64,000 bases of DNA from Hyphomicrobiales bacterium (GCA_900470775.1 UCBZ01000006.1:62001-126000); one strand, 5' to 3'; positions 8,222 through 16,522 are shown, numbered from the stretch's first letter. Notes: a model not told the origin generated them from the letters alone. Made by a program: numbers and translations.

Positions 8222-9232
8222 ATGACGCATTTCTGGGCCACATCGGGCCATCTGCTACTGGACCGCGAGCCGGGTGGCGGGCTGCGGGTCACTGACGATT
8301 TCCTCAAGGCCTATCTGGCCCGGCCCGAATTGCTGCCGCCCGACGAGGCCTGCGCCGCCGAGCGCGCTCTGCATGCCAAGCTGATGGAGGCGCCGCAGGC
8401 CGAGATCGCGCCGGCCGAGATCACTGCCATCCTCGACGAGGATGCCCGCGCGAACTGGGGCTTCATGCTGAGCTGGCGCGAGCGTCTGCTGGCGGCACCG
8501 ACGCTGGAGGCTGCCTATGCCGCCATCATCCGCGACGGCGTCAAGGACATCCCGCCGCTGTTCCTCGACCAGCTTGTCCACGTCATCCTGCGTGCGGCGC
8601 TCGACGAGGTCGACGACCCCTATGTCGTGCGCGCTGCCGAATGCCTGTTTCGGCCGCAGCGCGTCACCCATCACGAGAACACCATTCTGCTTGCCGATGC
8701 CGACATCATCGAGGGCCACGAGGCCGACCGTCATGCCTCGCCGCTGCTGGCGATGCTCGGCGGTCCGGCGGCGACCTCGCTCGACATCCTCAAACCCGCC
8801 AATGCCGACCAGTACTGGCAGCGCTCGGATGGCTTCGACATGGTGCTCGATCTCGGGGGTGCGCCCTCGGGCCGCGCGGCGCTGGGCCAGGCGCTGCGCC
8901 ATTGGATCAGCCAGATCCACGGCTTCGATGTCGAGATCGCGCCCTTGGAGAAGGTCAAGGACGCCGACTGGCGCTGGTTCGTCGGGCTCGATGCGCAGGC
9001 GACGGGCATCGGCAACGCGCTCTGGACGGGGCAGAGCCTCAGTGAGGACGAGCTGTCGCGCGTGCTTGCGCTCTATACGATGACCCTGCCCGCCGATGTC
9101 CCGGTCTTGCCGGCGGCCAAGGGCAAGCCGATCTATCTGGTCATGGCGATGACGCCGGATCGGATGCTGCGGCTGAAACCGCAGAACCTCGTCACCGGCC
9201 TGCCGCTCGCGGTCCGCGAAATGGCGAACTAG
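8222..9232 (+). CDS. DUF6352 family protein
   Basis: This 336-aa soluble protein starts MTHFWATSGHLLLDREPGGG and continues with DDFLKAYLARPELLPPDEAC, the start I associate with DUF6352. It has no signal peptide and no recognised catalytic motif. It follows DUF6505 by 22 bases and is followed after a 72-base gap by DUF3305, so all five accessory genes probably share a transcript. The job is unknown; fixed co-occurrence with formate dehydrogenase genes argues for an assembly or quality-control role. Confidence 0.72.
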   Translation: MTHFWATSGHLLLDREPGGGLRVTDDFLKAYLARPELLPPDEACAAERALHAKLMEAPQAEIAPAEITAILDEDARANWGFMLSWRERLLAAPTLEAAYAAIIRDGVKDIPPLFLDQLVHVILRAALDEVDDPYVVRAAECLFRPQRVTHHENTILLADADIIEGHEADRHASPLLAMLGGPAATSLDILKPANADQYWQRSDGFDMVLDLGGAPSGRAALGQALRHWISQIHGFDVEIAPLEKVKDADWRWFVGLDAQATGIGNALWTGQSLSEDELSRVLALYTMTLPADVPVLPAAKGKPIYLVMAMTPDRMLRLKPQNLVTGLPLAVREMAN

Positions 9233-9281
9233 AGCTGGATGCGAAAAAGTGGGAACCGGTTTTTCGCTCGAATCCTGCTCT
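9231..9281. repeat. Short palindromic repeat GCGAAAAA...TTTTTCGC, copy 1
   Basis: Outer arms AGAGC/GCTCT enclose GCGAAAAA (9241-9248) and TTTTTCGC (9260-9267) around GTGGGAACCGG. A reverse-oriented relative is at 20252-20299. The repeat overlaps the stop of the DUF6352 gene. Confidence 0.7.
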
Positions 9282-9304
9282 AAAACTCTAGCTAGGACAG
9301 GCCG

Positions 9305-9823
9305 ATGACCCAGCAGCATATCGAGGTCGGCATCGTCGTCGAACGCCGCGCGGTCGATTCGCCGTGGATCGACCATGCCTGGACGCCACTCTCCGTCCTG
9401 CCCGAGCCGCCGCCGCTCGCGCCCTGGACCGAACTGCCGGGCACGCCGGGCCGGCGCAACATCTATCTCGGCGCGGCGACGCTGACGCTGCATTCGGTCG
9501 ATACCGCCCATTTCCGCGAGAACTTCCAGGCGGGCCACGCAAAACTCTGGGTCGCGATCCGGCCGACCGGCCTCGAGCCGGAGATCGAGTTCGTCGGCGT
9601 CACGGCCGACCCCTTCGAGGGCGAGGTCTATGCCGAGAATGTCGGCGACATCGTCGAGGCTCTGCCGATGCCGCAGGCCGTCGCCGAGCAGGTGCTGGTC
9701 TTCTTCGAGACGCATCATGTCGAGCGCGAATTCATCAAGCGCAAGCGCCACGAGCATGATCCGCGCAAGGGCGGCGGGCCGCGCCCGGAGCCCGGTACGC
9801 GACGGGGCGAGGGCGAGCCATGA
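9305..9823 (+). CDS. DUF3305 family protein
   Basis: This 172-aa protein has the family's conserved start (VGIVVERRAVDSPWIDHAW, then LPEPPPLAPWTEL) and ends in a basic, Gly/Arg-rich tail. The family is found almost only with DUF3306 beside formate dehydrogenase genes in alpha- and betaproteobacteria. The stop overlaps the DUF3306 start by 4 bases (ATGA), so the two are made together and may bind each other. No enzymatic motif is visible. Confidence 0.85.
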   Translation: MTQQHIEVGIVVERRAVDSPWIDHAWTPLSVLPEPPPLAPWTELPGTPGRRNIYLGAATLTLHSVDTAHFRENFQAGHAKLWVAIRPTGLEPEIEFVGVTADPFEGEVYAENVGDIVEALPMPQAVAEQVLVFFETHHVEREFIKRKRHEHDPRKGGGPRPEPGTRRGEGEP

Positions 9824-10539
9824 GCGTCGGAACGCCCGAGGATGAAGGCTTCCTGAGCCGCTGGTCGCGCCGCAAGCGCGAATTGGCCGAGCCCGAGATT
9901 GCGCCAGTGCAGGTCGCGCCCGAGGCAGGGCTGCCTGCCGAGGCGGTGGCACAGCCAGTCGAGACAGAAGCCGCCGAACCCGAGATGGTCGAGCCGCCCT
10001 CGCTCGACCTGATCGACAAGGATTTCAACGTCGCGCACTGGCTCAAGCAGAATGTGCCCGAGACCTGGAAGCTTGCCGCGATGCGGCGCGCCTGGGAGAG
10101 CGACCCCGCGATCGCCGGTTTCGAGAATCCGGCCCGCGACTACGCGCTCGACTGGAATACGCCGGGTGGCGCTCCGGGCTATGGTCCCCTGACGGAATCG
10201 GACGATGTCGCGGCGATGGTGCGGGGCATCTTCGGCGAGACGCCGGCACCTGAAACGCCGCCCATTCTGGCTGACGATGCGGCAGGCGACGCGATGTCGC
10301 ATAAACTTTCGTCTTATGACGAAAGCGCTATCGGTGATGCTGCAGCGCAAGAAGAGGGGGCCTCGCAGGTCGAGCCGGCCGCCGTCCGGCTGAGCGGCGC
10401 TGACGCGAGCCCCGTAGATGCCGGCTCGATCGCGCCGGAAAGCCCCCAGCAGGTTTATGCTGCAGTGCAGCATAGTCCCGAGGCGAAGGACATTTCCATG
10501 CGGATTCGGAAACGTGGAGGTGGCGCAATTCCAGTCTGA
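9820..10539 (+). CDS. DUF3306 family protein
   Basis: This 239-aa acidic protein has the DUF3306 core: FLSRWSRRKRELAEPE near the start, then DFNVAHWLKQNVP (about residues 68-80) and WNTPGGAPGYGPLT (about 112-125). The C-terminal third, rich in Ala, Glu and Pro, looks disordered. It overlaps DUF3305 by ATGA. The pair belongs to formate dehydrogenase clusters; the molecular role is unknown. It is the last gene before the helix-turn-helix/TorD gene, from which it is separated by a candidate operator. Confidence 0.85.
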   Translation: MSVGTPEDEGFLSRWSRRKRELAEPEIAPVQVAPEAGLPAEAVAQPVETEAAEPEMVEPPSLDLIDKDFNVAHWLKQNVPETWKLAAMRRAWESDPAIAGFENPARDYALDWNTPGGAPGYGPLTESDDVAAMVRGIFGETPAPETPPILADDAAGDAMSHKLSSYDESAIGDAAAQEEGASQVEPAAVRLSGADASPVDAGSIAPESPQQVYAAVQHSPEAKDISMRIRKRGGGAIPV

Positions 10540-10569
10540 ATCCAGATTGGAATGATTGTATTTCTGAGC

Positions 10570-10586
10570 GATAAGCAGGCATTATC
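10570..10586. promoter_or_regulatory. GATAA-N7-TTATC inverted repeat, candidate operator
   Basis: GATAAGCAGGCATTATC lies 60 bases before the ATG of the helix-turn-helix/TorD gene. Compared with the reverse complement of the 1061 site it shares GCGATAAGC, then C, TTATC and a final C at matching positions. It may control fdh chaperone and structural gene expression. Confidence 0.5.
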
Positions 10587-10646
10587 ACTGCTCAAGAATT
10601 GGTCGGCCGTCCGCCGCCTCTCTTGAAGGACGATGGCCTGATACGA

Positions 10647-11456
10647 ATGCGTGACGCGGCACTGGAAAAGGCAATCGGCAGCGTCGGTGGCGTCAGGGCC
10701 CTGGCGCGCAGCCTCGGCATTTCGCAGCCGGCGATATCGAGTTGGAAGCGCGTTCCGGCCGACCGCGTCCTGTCCGTCGAAGCGACCACCGGCATCTCCC
10801 GCAGCGACCTGCGTCCCGACATCTATCCCGATCCCGGCCAGACGGGGACCGCCGACCCATCGGACATCGCGGTGCCGCAGGCGCTCGACGAGATCGACGA
10901 GGCGCGTGCCCGCGAATGCGAACTGATCGGCACCCTGCTCTGGCGCGCGCCGACAGCCGAGACGCTGGCTGCGCTGCGGGGCCTGCACGGCGATGCCTCG
11001 CCATTGGGGATGGCGCATCTGGCCTTGGCCGAAGCGGCTGACGAGGCGACGCCCGAGAGCCTGCGCGACGAATTCTTCGAGCTCTTCATCGGAGTCGGCC
11101 GTGGCGAATTGCTGCCCTACGCCTCCTATTACCTGACCGGCTTCCTGCATGAGCGGCCGCTGGCTCTGGTCCGCGAGGACATGGGCGCGCTGGGCTTGGC
11201 CCGCGACGAACGCGCCGGCGAGCCCGAGGACCACATGGCCGTCCTGCTCGACATCATGGCCAAGCTGATCCGGGGCGAGGTCGCAGCCGACGGCATCGAC
11301 GCCGAGCGCTTCTTCGCCCGGCACATCGAGCCCTGGGGCGAGCGCTTCTTCGCCGATCTCGAGGTCGCGAAGGCTTCGAAATTCTACAAGGCCGTCGGCC
11401 GGCTCGGCGGCCTGTTCCTGTCGATCGAGACCCAGGCCGCGAGGCTGCCGGCATGA
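10647..11456 (+). CDS. Helix-turn-helix (YdaS/Cro-like) domain fused to TorD-family chaperone
   Basis: The 269-aa protein has two parts. Residues 1-60 form a Cro/YdaS-like helix-turn-helix (GVRALARSLGISQPAISSW at 15-33, then RVPADRVLSVEATTG). Residues about 85-265 are a TorD/DmsD-type all-helical chaperone (FFELFIGVGRGELLPYASYY, then FLHERPLALVREDMG). TorD proteins bind the Tat signal and apo-form of molybdoenzymes until the cofactor is loaded; the client here must be FdhA, encoded just downstream. The DNA-binding part could let the chaperone report the amount of free apo-enzyme to transcription. ATG 10647 fits the usual YdaS start; TTG 10599 would add 16 residues. Confidence 0.85.
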   Translation: MRDAALEKAIGSVGGVRALARSLGISQPAISSWKRVPADRVLSVEATTGISRSDLRPDIYPDPGQTGTADPSDIAVPQALDEIDEARARECELIGTLLWRAPTAETLAALRGLHGDASPLGMAHLALAEAADEATPESLRDEFFELFIGVGRGELLPYASYYLTGFLHERPLALVREDMGALGLARDERAGEPEDHMAVLLDIMAKLIRGEVAADGIDAERFFARHIEPWGERFFADLEVAKASKFYKAVGRLGGLFLSIETQAARLPA

Positions 11457-11487
11457 CGACTGCCAACACATGATGCGGGAGACGACG

Positions 11488-11691
11488 ATGTCCAAGACGA
11501 CAAATGAGCCGGGCAAGCCGGCCGTCGATCGCCGCAGCTTCTTCAAGGCGCTCGGCGCCGGCGCGACGCTGGCTGCCACGCCTGCGATGGTCACGCCCGC
11601 CGCCGCCGTCGATCCCGGCAAGGAGGAATCCAAGGCGCGCTACCGCGAGTCGGAGCACGTCAAGGACTTCTACCGCGTCAACCGTTACTGA
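11488..11691 (+). CDS. Formate dehydrogenase region Tat-signal peptide protein
   Basis: This 67-aa protein has a twin-arginine motif (DRRSFFKALGAGATLAATPA, residues 13-32), a hydrophobic stretch ending near AAA at 38-40, and a short charged tail ending YRVNRY. It matches the small family named 'formate dehydrogenase region TAT target' (TIGR02811). GGGAG at 11477-11481 supports the ATG at 11488. After export only about 27 residues would remain. It lies 14 bases before fdhA and is surely co-transcribed. It might be a small extra subunit, a Tat-pathway helper, or a membrane-held tail; the role is not known. Confidence 0.85.
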   Translation: MSKTTNEPGKPAVDRRSFFKALGAGATLAATPAMVTPAAAVDPGKEESKARYRESEHVKDFYRVNRY

Positions 11692-11705
11692 GAGGCGCAA
11701 AAGCC

Positions 11706-14684
11706 ATGCTGATCAAGCGCAAAACGGCCGATGTCCAGCGCGGCCGGCTCCAGGCGGCGATCGCCGGCCTGTCCTCTGGCGTCATGGACCGCCGTGCCTT
11801 CCTCCGCCGCTCCGGACTGGTCGCAGGTGGCATCGCCGCCGCCGGCGCGCTTCAGATCGGCTCGGTCCGCAAGGCAGAGGCTGCCGGCCTCGGACCCGCG
11901 ACCGGCACCAAGATCATCAAGAACATCTGCACCCATTGCTCGGTCGGCTGCACAGTCAAGGCCGAGGTCGCCAACGGCGTCTGGGTCGGCCAGGAGCCGG
12001 CCTGGGAGAGCCCGATCAACCGCGGCTCGCATTGCGCCAAGGGCGCCTCGGTGCGCGAGCTCGTCCATGGCGACCGCCGCATCAAATATCCGATGAAGCT
12101 GGTCGACGGTCAGTGGCAGCGCATCTCCTGGGACGTCGCGATCAACGAGATCGGCGACAAGATGATGGAGATTAGGGCCAAGTCGGGCGCGGACTCCGTC
12201 TATCTGCTCGGCTCGGCCAAGTTCTCCAACGAAGGCTCCTACCTGTTCCGCAAGTTCGCGGCCTTCTGGGGCACCAACAACGTCGATCACCAGGCGCGCA
12301 TCTGTCACTCCACCACGGTCGCGGGTGTTGCCAACACCTGGGGCTACGGCGCGATGACGAACTCCTACAACGACATCCGCAACTCGAAGACGATCATGTT
12401 CATGGGCTCGAATGCGGCGGAAGCCCATCCGGTCTCGATGCAGCACATCCTGTCGGGCAAGGAGATCAACCGCGCCAACGTCATCGTCTTCGATCCGCGC
12501 CTGACCCGGACCGCCGCCCACGCCACCGACTACATCCGCATCCGTTCTGGCACCGACATCGCGGTGATCTGGGGCATGATGTGGCACATCTTCAAGAACG
12601 GCTGGGAGGACAAGGATTTCCTCGCCGCGCGCGTCTACGGCATGGATGACGTTCGCAAGGAGGTCGAGAAATACGACCCCAAGACCGTCGAGGACATCAC
12701 TGGTGTTCCCGAGGCGCAGATGAAGCGCGCCGCCGAGACCTTTGCCAAGGTCAAGCCCGCAACCTTCATCTGGTGCATGGGCGTGACCCAGCACTCGGTC
12801 GGCACCGCCAATGTGCGCGCCATCTGCAACCTGCTGCTCGCCACCGGCAATGTCGGCGGCATGGGCAACGGCGCCAACATCTTCCGCGGCCATTGCAACG
12901 TCCAGGGCGCGACCGATTTCGGTCTCGATATCTCGAATCTGCCTTGCTATTACGGCCTGGTCGAGGGCGCTTGGCGCCATTGGGCCCGCGTCTGGGACGT
13001 GCCTTACGACTATTTCCTCACGCGCTTCGACGAGGTTCCGGCCAAGGGCGGCCGTCCGGCACGCACGGCCAAGGCCAATATGGAGACCTCGGGCCACACC
13101 TCGACGCGCTGGTTCGACGCCGCCAACCTGCCCGCCGAGCAGGTCGACCAGAAGGACAACCTCAAGGCCATGTTCGTCATGGGCCATGGCGGCAACACCA
13201 TCCCGCGCATGCCCGACGCCGTGAAGGGACTTGAGAAGCTCGAGCTGCTGGTCGTCGCCGACCCGCATCCGACCAACTTCGTCTCGCTCGGCCAGCGCAA
13301 GAACGGCACCTATCTCCTGCCGGTCGGCACGCAGTTCGAATGCTCGGGTTCGCGTACCTGCTCGAACCGCTCGGTGCAGTGGGGCGAGAAGGTCGTCGAG
13401 CCGATCTTCGAGGCCGCGAGCGACTATTTCGTCATCTACAAGCTGGCGCAGAAGCTCGGCTTCGCCGACGCGATGCACAAGAACCTGGAGCTGATCCAGG
13501 GCAAGTACGGCCCCGAGCCATCGGCCGAATCGATCCTCAGGGAGATCAACAAGGGCGGCTGGTCGACCGGCTACACCGGCCAGTCGCCGGAGCGCCTCAA
13601 GCTGCACATGCAGCACCAGGACAAGTTCGACCTGGTCTCCTTGCGCGGCGCGGTCGGCTCGCCCGTCGAGAACGACTTCTACGGCCTGCCCTGGCCGTGC
13701 TGGGGCACGCCGGAGCTCAAGCATCCCGGCACCCATATCCTCTACAACACCTCGCTGGAGGCCAAGAATGGCGGCGGCACCTTCCGTCCGCGCTTCGGCC
13801 TGACCCGCGAGCGCACCCTGCCCGACGGCAGCAAGGTCAACGACACCCTGCTGGCCGAGAACGGCTCCTACTCGCTCAATTCGGAGATCAAGGACGGCTA
13901 TCCCGAATTCACCATGGGCGTGCTCAAGAAGCTCGGCTGGGACGCCGACCTGACGCCGAAGGAGCTGGAGACCATCACCTGGATCGGCGGCAACGCCATC
14001 GATGCGGTGAACTGGGCCAACGACCTCTCCGGCGGCATCCAGCGCGTCGCGCTGGCCCATGGCTGCGTGCCCTATGGCAACGGCAAGGCCCGCGCCAACG
14101 CCTGGAACCTGCCCGATCCGGTGCCGACCCATCGCGAGCCGATCTACTCGCCGCGCGTCGATCTCGTCGCCAAATGGCCGGCGCGTCCCGACGAGCGCAC
14201 CCTGCGCATCCCCAACCTGCACACCTCGGTCCAGAAGGCCGCGGTCGAGAAGGGGATCGCCAAGTCCTTCCCGATCGTCCTGACCTCGGGCCGCCTCGTC
14301 GAATACGAGGGCGGCGGCGAGGAAACCCGGTCGAACCGCTGGCTGGCCGAACTGCAGCAGGACATGTTCGTCGAGATCAACCCGGCCGACGCCACCGCGC
14401 GCGGCATCAAGGACGGCGCCTTCGTCTGGGTGTCGGGTCCCGAGAACAACTCGAAGGCGCGGGTCAAGGCGCTGGTGACCGAGCGCGTCGGCAAGGGCGT
14501 GGCCTTCATGCCCTTCCATTTCGGCGGCTTCTACCAGGGCCAGGACCAGCGCGGGAACTACCCGAAGGGGACGGACCCGATTGTGCTGGGCGAGTCGGTC
14601 AACATCGTCACCACCTATGGCTACGACCCGGTGACCGCGATGCACGAAGGCAAGGTCACGCTCTGTCAGATCGCGGCGGCGTGA
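11706..14684 (+). CDS. fdhA: Formate dehydrogenase, catalytic molybdenum subunit (Tat-exported)
   Basis: This 992-aa protein is of the formate dehydrogenase-N/O type. The Tat motif DRRAFLRRSG is at residues 28-37. Cys75, Cys78, Cys82 and Cys110 form the [4Fe-4S] site. Cys200 with His201 (ARICHSTTVAG) is the metal ligand: a cysteine where E. coli FdnG has selenocysteine, so no Sec insertion is needed. The bis-MGD binding domain ends near ITTYGYDPVTAM. It oxidises formate to CO2 in the periplasm and passes electrons to FdhB. It is co-transcribed with the Tat-peptide gene before it and fdhB 15 bases after it. It resembles the Fdh3-type enzyme of methylobacteria. Confidence 0.95.
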   Translation: MLIKRKTADVQRGRLQAAIAGLSSGVMDRRAFLRRSGLVAGGIAAAGALQIGSVRKAEAAGLGPATGTKIIKNICTHCSVGCTVKAEVANGVWVGQEPAWESPINRGSHCAKGASVRELVHGDRRIKYPMKLVDGQWQRISWDVAINEIGDKMMEIRAKSGADSVYLLGSAKFSNEGSYLFRKFAAFWGTNNVDHQARICHSTTVAGVANTWGYGAMTNSYNDIRNSKTIMFMGSNAAEAHPVSMQHILSGKEINRANVIVFDPRLTRTAAHATDYIRIRSGTDIAVIWGMMWHIFKNGWEDKDFLAARVYGMDDVRKEVEKYDPKTVEDITGVPEAQMKRAAETFAKVKPATFIWCMGVTQHSVGTANVRAICNLLLATGNVGGMGNGANIFRGHCNVQGATDFGLDISNLPCYYGLVEGAWRHWARVWDVPYDYFLTRFDEVPAKGGRPARTAKANMETSGHTSTRWFDAANLPAEQVDQKDNLKAMFVMGHGGNTIPRMPDAVKGLEKLELLVVADPHPTNFVSLGQRKNGTYLLPVGTQFECSGSRTCSNRSVQWGEKVVEPIFEAASDYFVIYKLAQKLGFADAMHKNLELIQGKYGPEPSAESILREINKGGWSTGYTGQSPERLKLHMQHQDKFDLVSLRGAVGSPVENDFYGLPWPCWGTPELKHPGTHILYNTSLEAKNGGGTFRPRFGLTRERTLPDGSKVNDTLLAENGSYSLNSEIKDGYPEFTMGVLKKLGWDADLTPKELETITWIGGNAIDAVNWANDLSGGIQRVALAHGCVPYGNGKARANAWNLPDPVPTHREPIYSPRVDLVAKWPARPDERTLRIPNLHTSVQKAAVEKGIAKSFPIVLTSGRLVEYEGGGEETRSNRWLAELQQDMFVEINPADATARGIKDGAFVWVSGPENNSKARVKALVTERVGKGVAFMPFHFGGFYQGQDQRGNYPKGTDPIVLGESVNIVTTYGYDPVTAMHEGKVTLCQIAAA

Positions 14685-14699
14685 GGAGGAACTGAAATC

Positions 14700-15296
14700 A
14701 TGGCCCGGATGAAATTCCTCTGCGACGCCGACCGCTGCATCGAGTGCAACGCCTGCGTCACCGCCTGCAAGAACGAGAACGAGGTGCCCTGGGGCGTCAA
14801 CCGCCGCCGCGTCGTCACGATCAATGACGGTAAGCCCGGCGAGCGCTCGATCTCGATGGCGTGCATGCATTGTACAGATGCACCTTGCATGGCCGTCTGC
14901 CCGGTGGACTGCTTCTACAACACCGCCGACGGTGTGGTCCTGCACAACAAGGACCTCTGCATCGGCTGCGGCTACTGCTTCTACGCCTGCCCATTCGGCG
15001 CGCCGCAATATCCCAAGGTCGGCAACTTCGGTTCGCGCGGCAAGATGGACAAGTGCACCTATTGCTCGGGTGGACCAGAGGCCGATCTCTCGCCGGCCGA
15101 GTTCCAGAAATATGGCTCGAACCGTCTGGCCGAGGGCAAGCTGCCGCTTTGCGCCGAGATGTGCTCGACCAAGTCCCTGCTCGCCGGCGACGGCGACATC
15201 ATCGCCCAGATCTACAAGGAGCGGGTGGTGAAGCGCGGCTACGGCTCGGGCGCCTGGGGCTGGCAGACCGCCTACAAGGAAACAATCGCGATCTAG
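14700..15296 (+). CDS. fdhB: Formate dehydrogenase iron-sulfur subunit
   Basis: This 198-aa protein has four ferredoxin-type Cys clusters: CIECNACVTACKNE at the start, CMHCTDAPCMAVCPVDC, CIGCGYCFYACPFG, and CTYC...CAEMC near the C-terminus. It carries electrons over four [4Fe-4S] clusters from FdhA to the cytochrome b subunit. It lacks the C-terminal membrane helix found in E. coli FdnH, so the complex must be held by FdhC alone. There is no own signal peptide; it should be exported as a passenger with FdhA. A palindromic repeat, not a simple spacer, separates it from fdhC. Confidence 0.95.
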   Translation: MARMKFLCDADRCIECNACVTACKNENEVPWGVNRRRVVTINDGKPGERSISMACMHCTDAPCMAVCPVDCFYNTADGVVLHNKDLCIGCGYCFYACPFGAPQYPKVGNFGSRGKMDKCTYCSGGPEADLSPAEFQKYGSNRLAEGKLPLCAEMCSTKSLLAGDGDIIAQIYKERVVKRGYGSGAWGWQTAYKETIAI

Positions 15297-15313
15297 GAAG
15301 CTGCTTGGAAACT

Positions 15314-15427
15314 CAGCCCTCATCCTGAGGAGCCGCGCAGCGGCGTCTCGAAGGATGCTCCAGAGACTGCTGGATCATCCTTCGAGACGCCATTTTGAGA
15401 CAAGATGGCTCCTCGGGATGAGGGCTG
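15314..15427. repeat. 114-bp palindromic repeat element, copy 2, inside the fdh operon
   Basis: Arms CAGCCCTCATCCTGAGGAGC (15314-15333) and GCTCCTCGGGATGAGGGCTG (15408-15427) match copy 1 at 6758-6880 with one arm mismatch; the inner GTCTCGAAGGATG and CATCCTTCGAGAC arms are also kept. In the fdhB-fdhC gap it would fold in the mRNA and may set unequal subunit levels. Confidence 0.85.
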
Positions 15428-15445
15428 AGAAGAAGGATCATCGCC

Positions 15446-16453
15446 ATGCGTCTCGGCGCCCATTTCCGCCTTCTGGTGACCGGCTTGCTGCTGAGCTTTG
15501 CCGTCGCCTTCGCCGCCCCCGTCTCGGCCCAGCAGGTCAACCCGACCGCCGACTCGGTCCGCGAGCAGCAGTTTCTCGATGCGCTGAAGGGCAACCCTTC
15601 AGCCGAGCTGCAAGGCCGCATCACCATTCCCGACCAGAAGGCGGCGACGCTGGAGCGGCCTGCTGGCCGCGACTGGCGCGCCTTCCATCAGGGCACCATG
15701 CTGCGCATCGCCGCCATCGCCGTGCTCGGCACGTTGGTCGCGCTGGTCGCATTCTACCTGATCCGCGGCCGCATCCAGACTGAAGGCGGGCCTTCGGGGC
15801 GCGCCATCACGCGCTTCAACGCCTTCGAGCGCTTCATGCACTGGCTGACGGCGGCCTGCTTCATCGTGCTGGCGCTGTCGGGCCTGAACGTCACCTTCGG
15901 CAAGCATCTTCTCCTGCCGCTGATCGGGCCGCAGGCCTTCACCAACATCTCGGTCGTGGCGAAATGGGCGCATAACTATCTCGCCTGGCCCTTCATGGTC
16001 GGCATCGCCATGATGTTCGTGGTCTGGATCAAGGACAACATCCCGGGCATGACCGATCTGCGCTGGTTCGCGGCCGGCGGCGGCATCGTCGGCAAGGGCC
16101 ATCCCCCGGCGAAGCGTTTCAATGGCGGCCAGAAGATCGTGTTCTGGAGCGTCGTCCTGGGCGGCGGCGCGTTGTCGGTTTCCGGCTTCTACCTGCTGTT
16201 TCCCTTCTATGCGGGCGGTGTCCTGAACCTGCAGTTCTGGAACGTCGTGCACGGCATCGTCTCGGTGCTGATGGTCGCCATGATTCTCGGCCACATCTAT
16301 ATCGGCACGATCGGCATGGAGGGCGCCTTCGACGCGATGGGCTCCGGCGAGGTCGATCTCAACTGGGCCAAGGCGCATCATTCGCTCTGGGTCGAGGAAG
16401 AGTTGCAGAAGGGCCATGTCTCCGGTGGGCCGAAGCTCCAGCCCGCCGAGTGA
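15446..16453 (+). CDS. fdhC: Formate dehydrogenase cytochrome b (gamma) subunit
   Basis: This 335-aa protein has a signal peptide (residues 1-28, ending PVSAQ), a periplasmic segment, then one hydrophobic span near 88-108 and four more around FMHWLTAACFIVLALSG, the HNYLAWPFMVGIAMMFVVW helix, the VVLGGGALSVSGFYLLFPF helix and IVSVLMVAMILGHIYIG. Histidines in these helices fit haem b ligands of the FdnI/FdoI family. It anchors the enzyme and passes electrons to quinone or a periplasmic acceptor. The long N-terminal extension is typical of the Rhizobiales type. A terminator follows at 16523. Confidence 0.93.
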   Translation: MRLGAHFRLLVTGLLLSFAVAFAAPVSAQQVNPTADSVREQQFLDALKGNPSAELQGRITIPDQKAATLERPAGRDWRAFHQGTMLRIAAIAVLGTLVALVAFYLIRGRIQTEGGPSGRAITRFNAFERFMHWLTAACFIVLALSGLNVTFGKHLLLPLIGPQAFTNISVVAKWAHNYLAWPFMVGIAMMFVVWIKDNIPGMTDLRWFAAGGGIVGKGHPPAKRFNGGQKIVFWSVVLGGGALSVSGFYLLFPFYAGGVLNLQFWNVVHGIVSVLMVAMILGHIYIGTIGMEGAFDAMGSGEVDLNWAKAHHSLWVEEELQKGHVSGGPKLQPAE

Positions 16454-16460
16454 CGCAAGG

Positions 16461-16490
16461 CTGACCCACGGATGGCTGACCCAAGGATGG
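16461..16490. repeat. Tandem 15-bp direct repeat after fdhC
   Basis: Two adjacent units, CTGACCCACGGATGG and CTGACCCAAGGATGG, differ by one base. They lie between the fdhC stop and the terminator. No role is evident. Confidence 0.6.
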
Positions 16491-16522
16491 CTTGACCGCG
16501 CAGGGCAACCTGACGGATGACA

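Noticed and set aside
12303..12305. Possible selenocysteine codon in fdhA
   Set aside because: The metal-ligand position is TGT (Cys200), with no in-frame TGA.
11685..15323. A 1212-aa open frame antisense to fdhA-fdhB
   Set aside because: It mirrors the coding strand of certain fdh genes in GC-rich DNA; its Ala/Arg/Asp/Gly-rich translation matches no domain.
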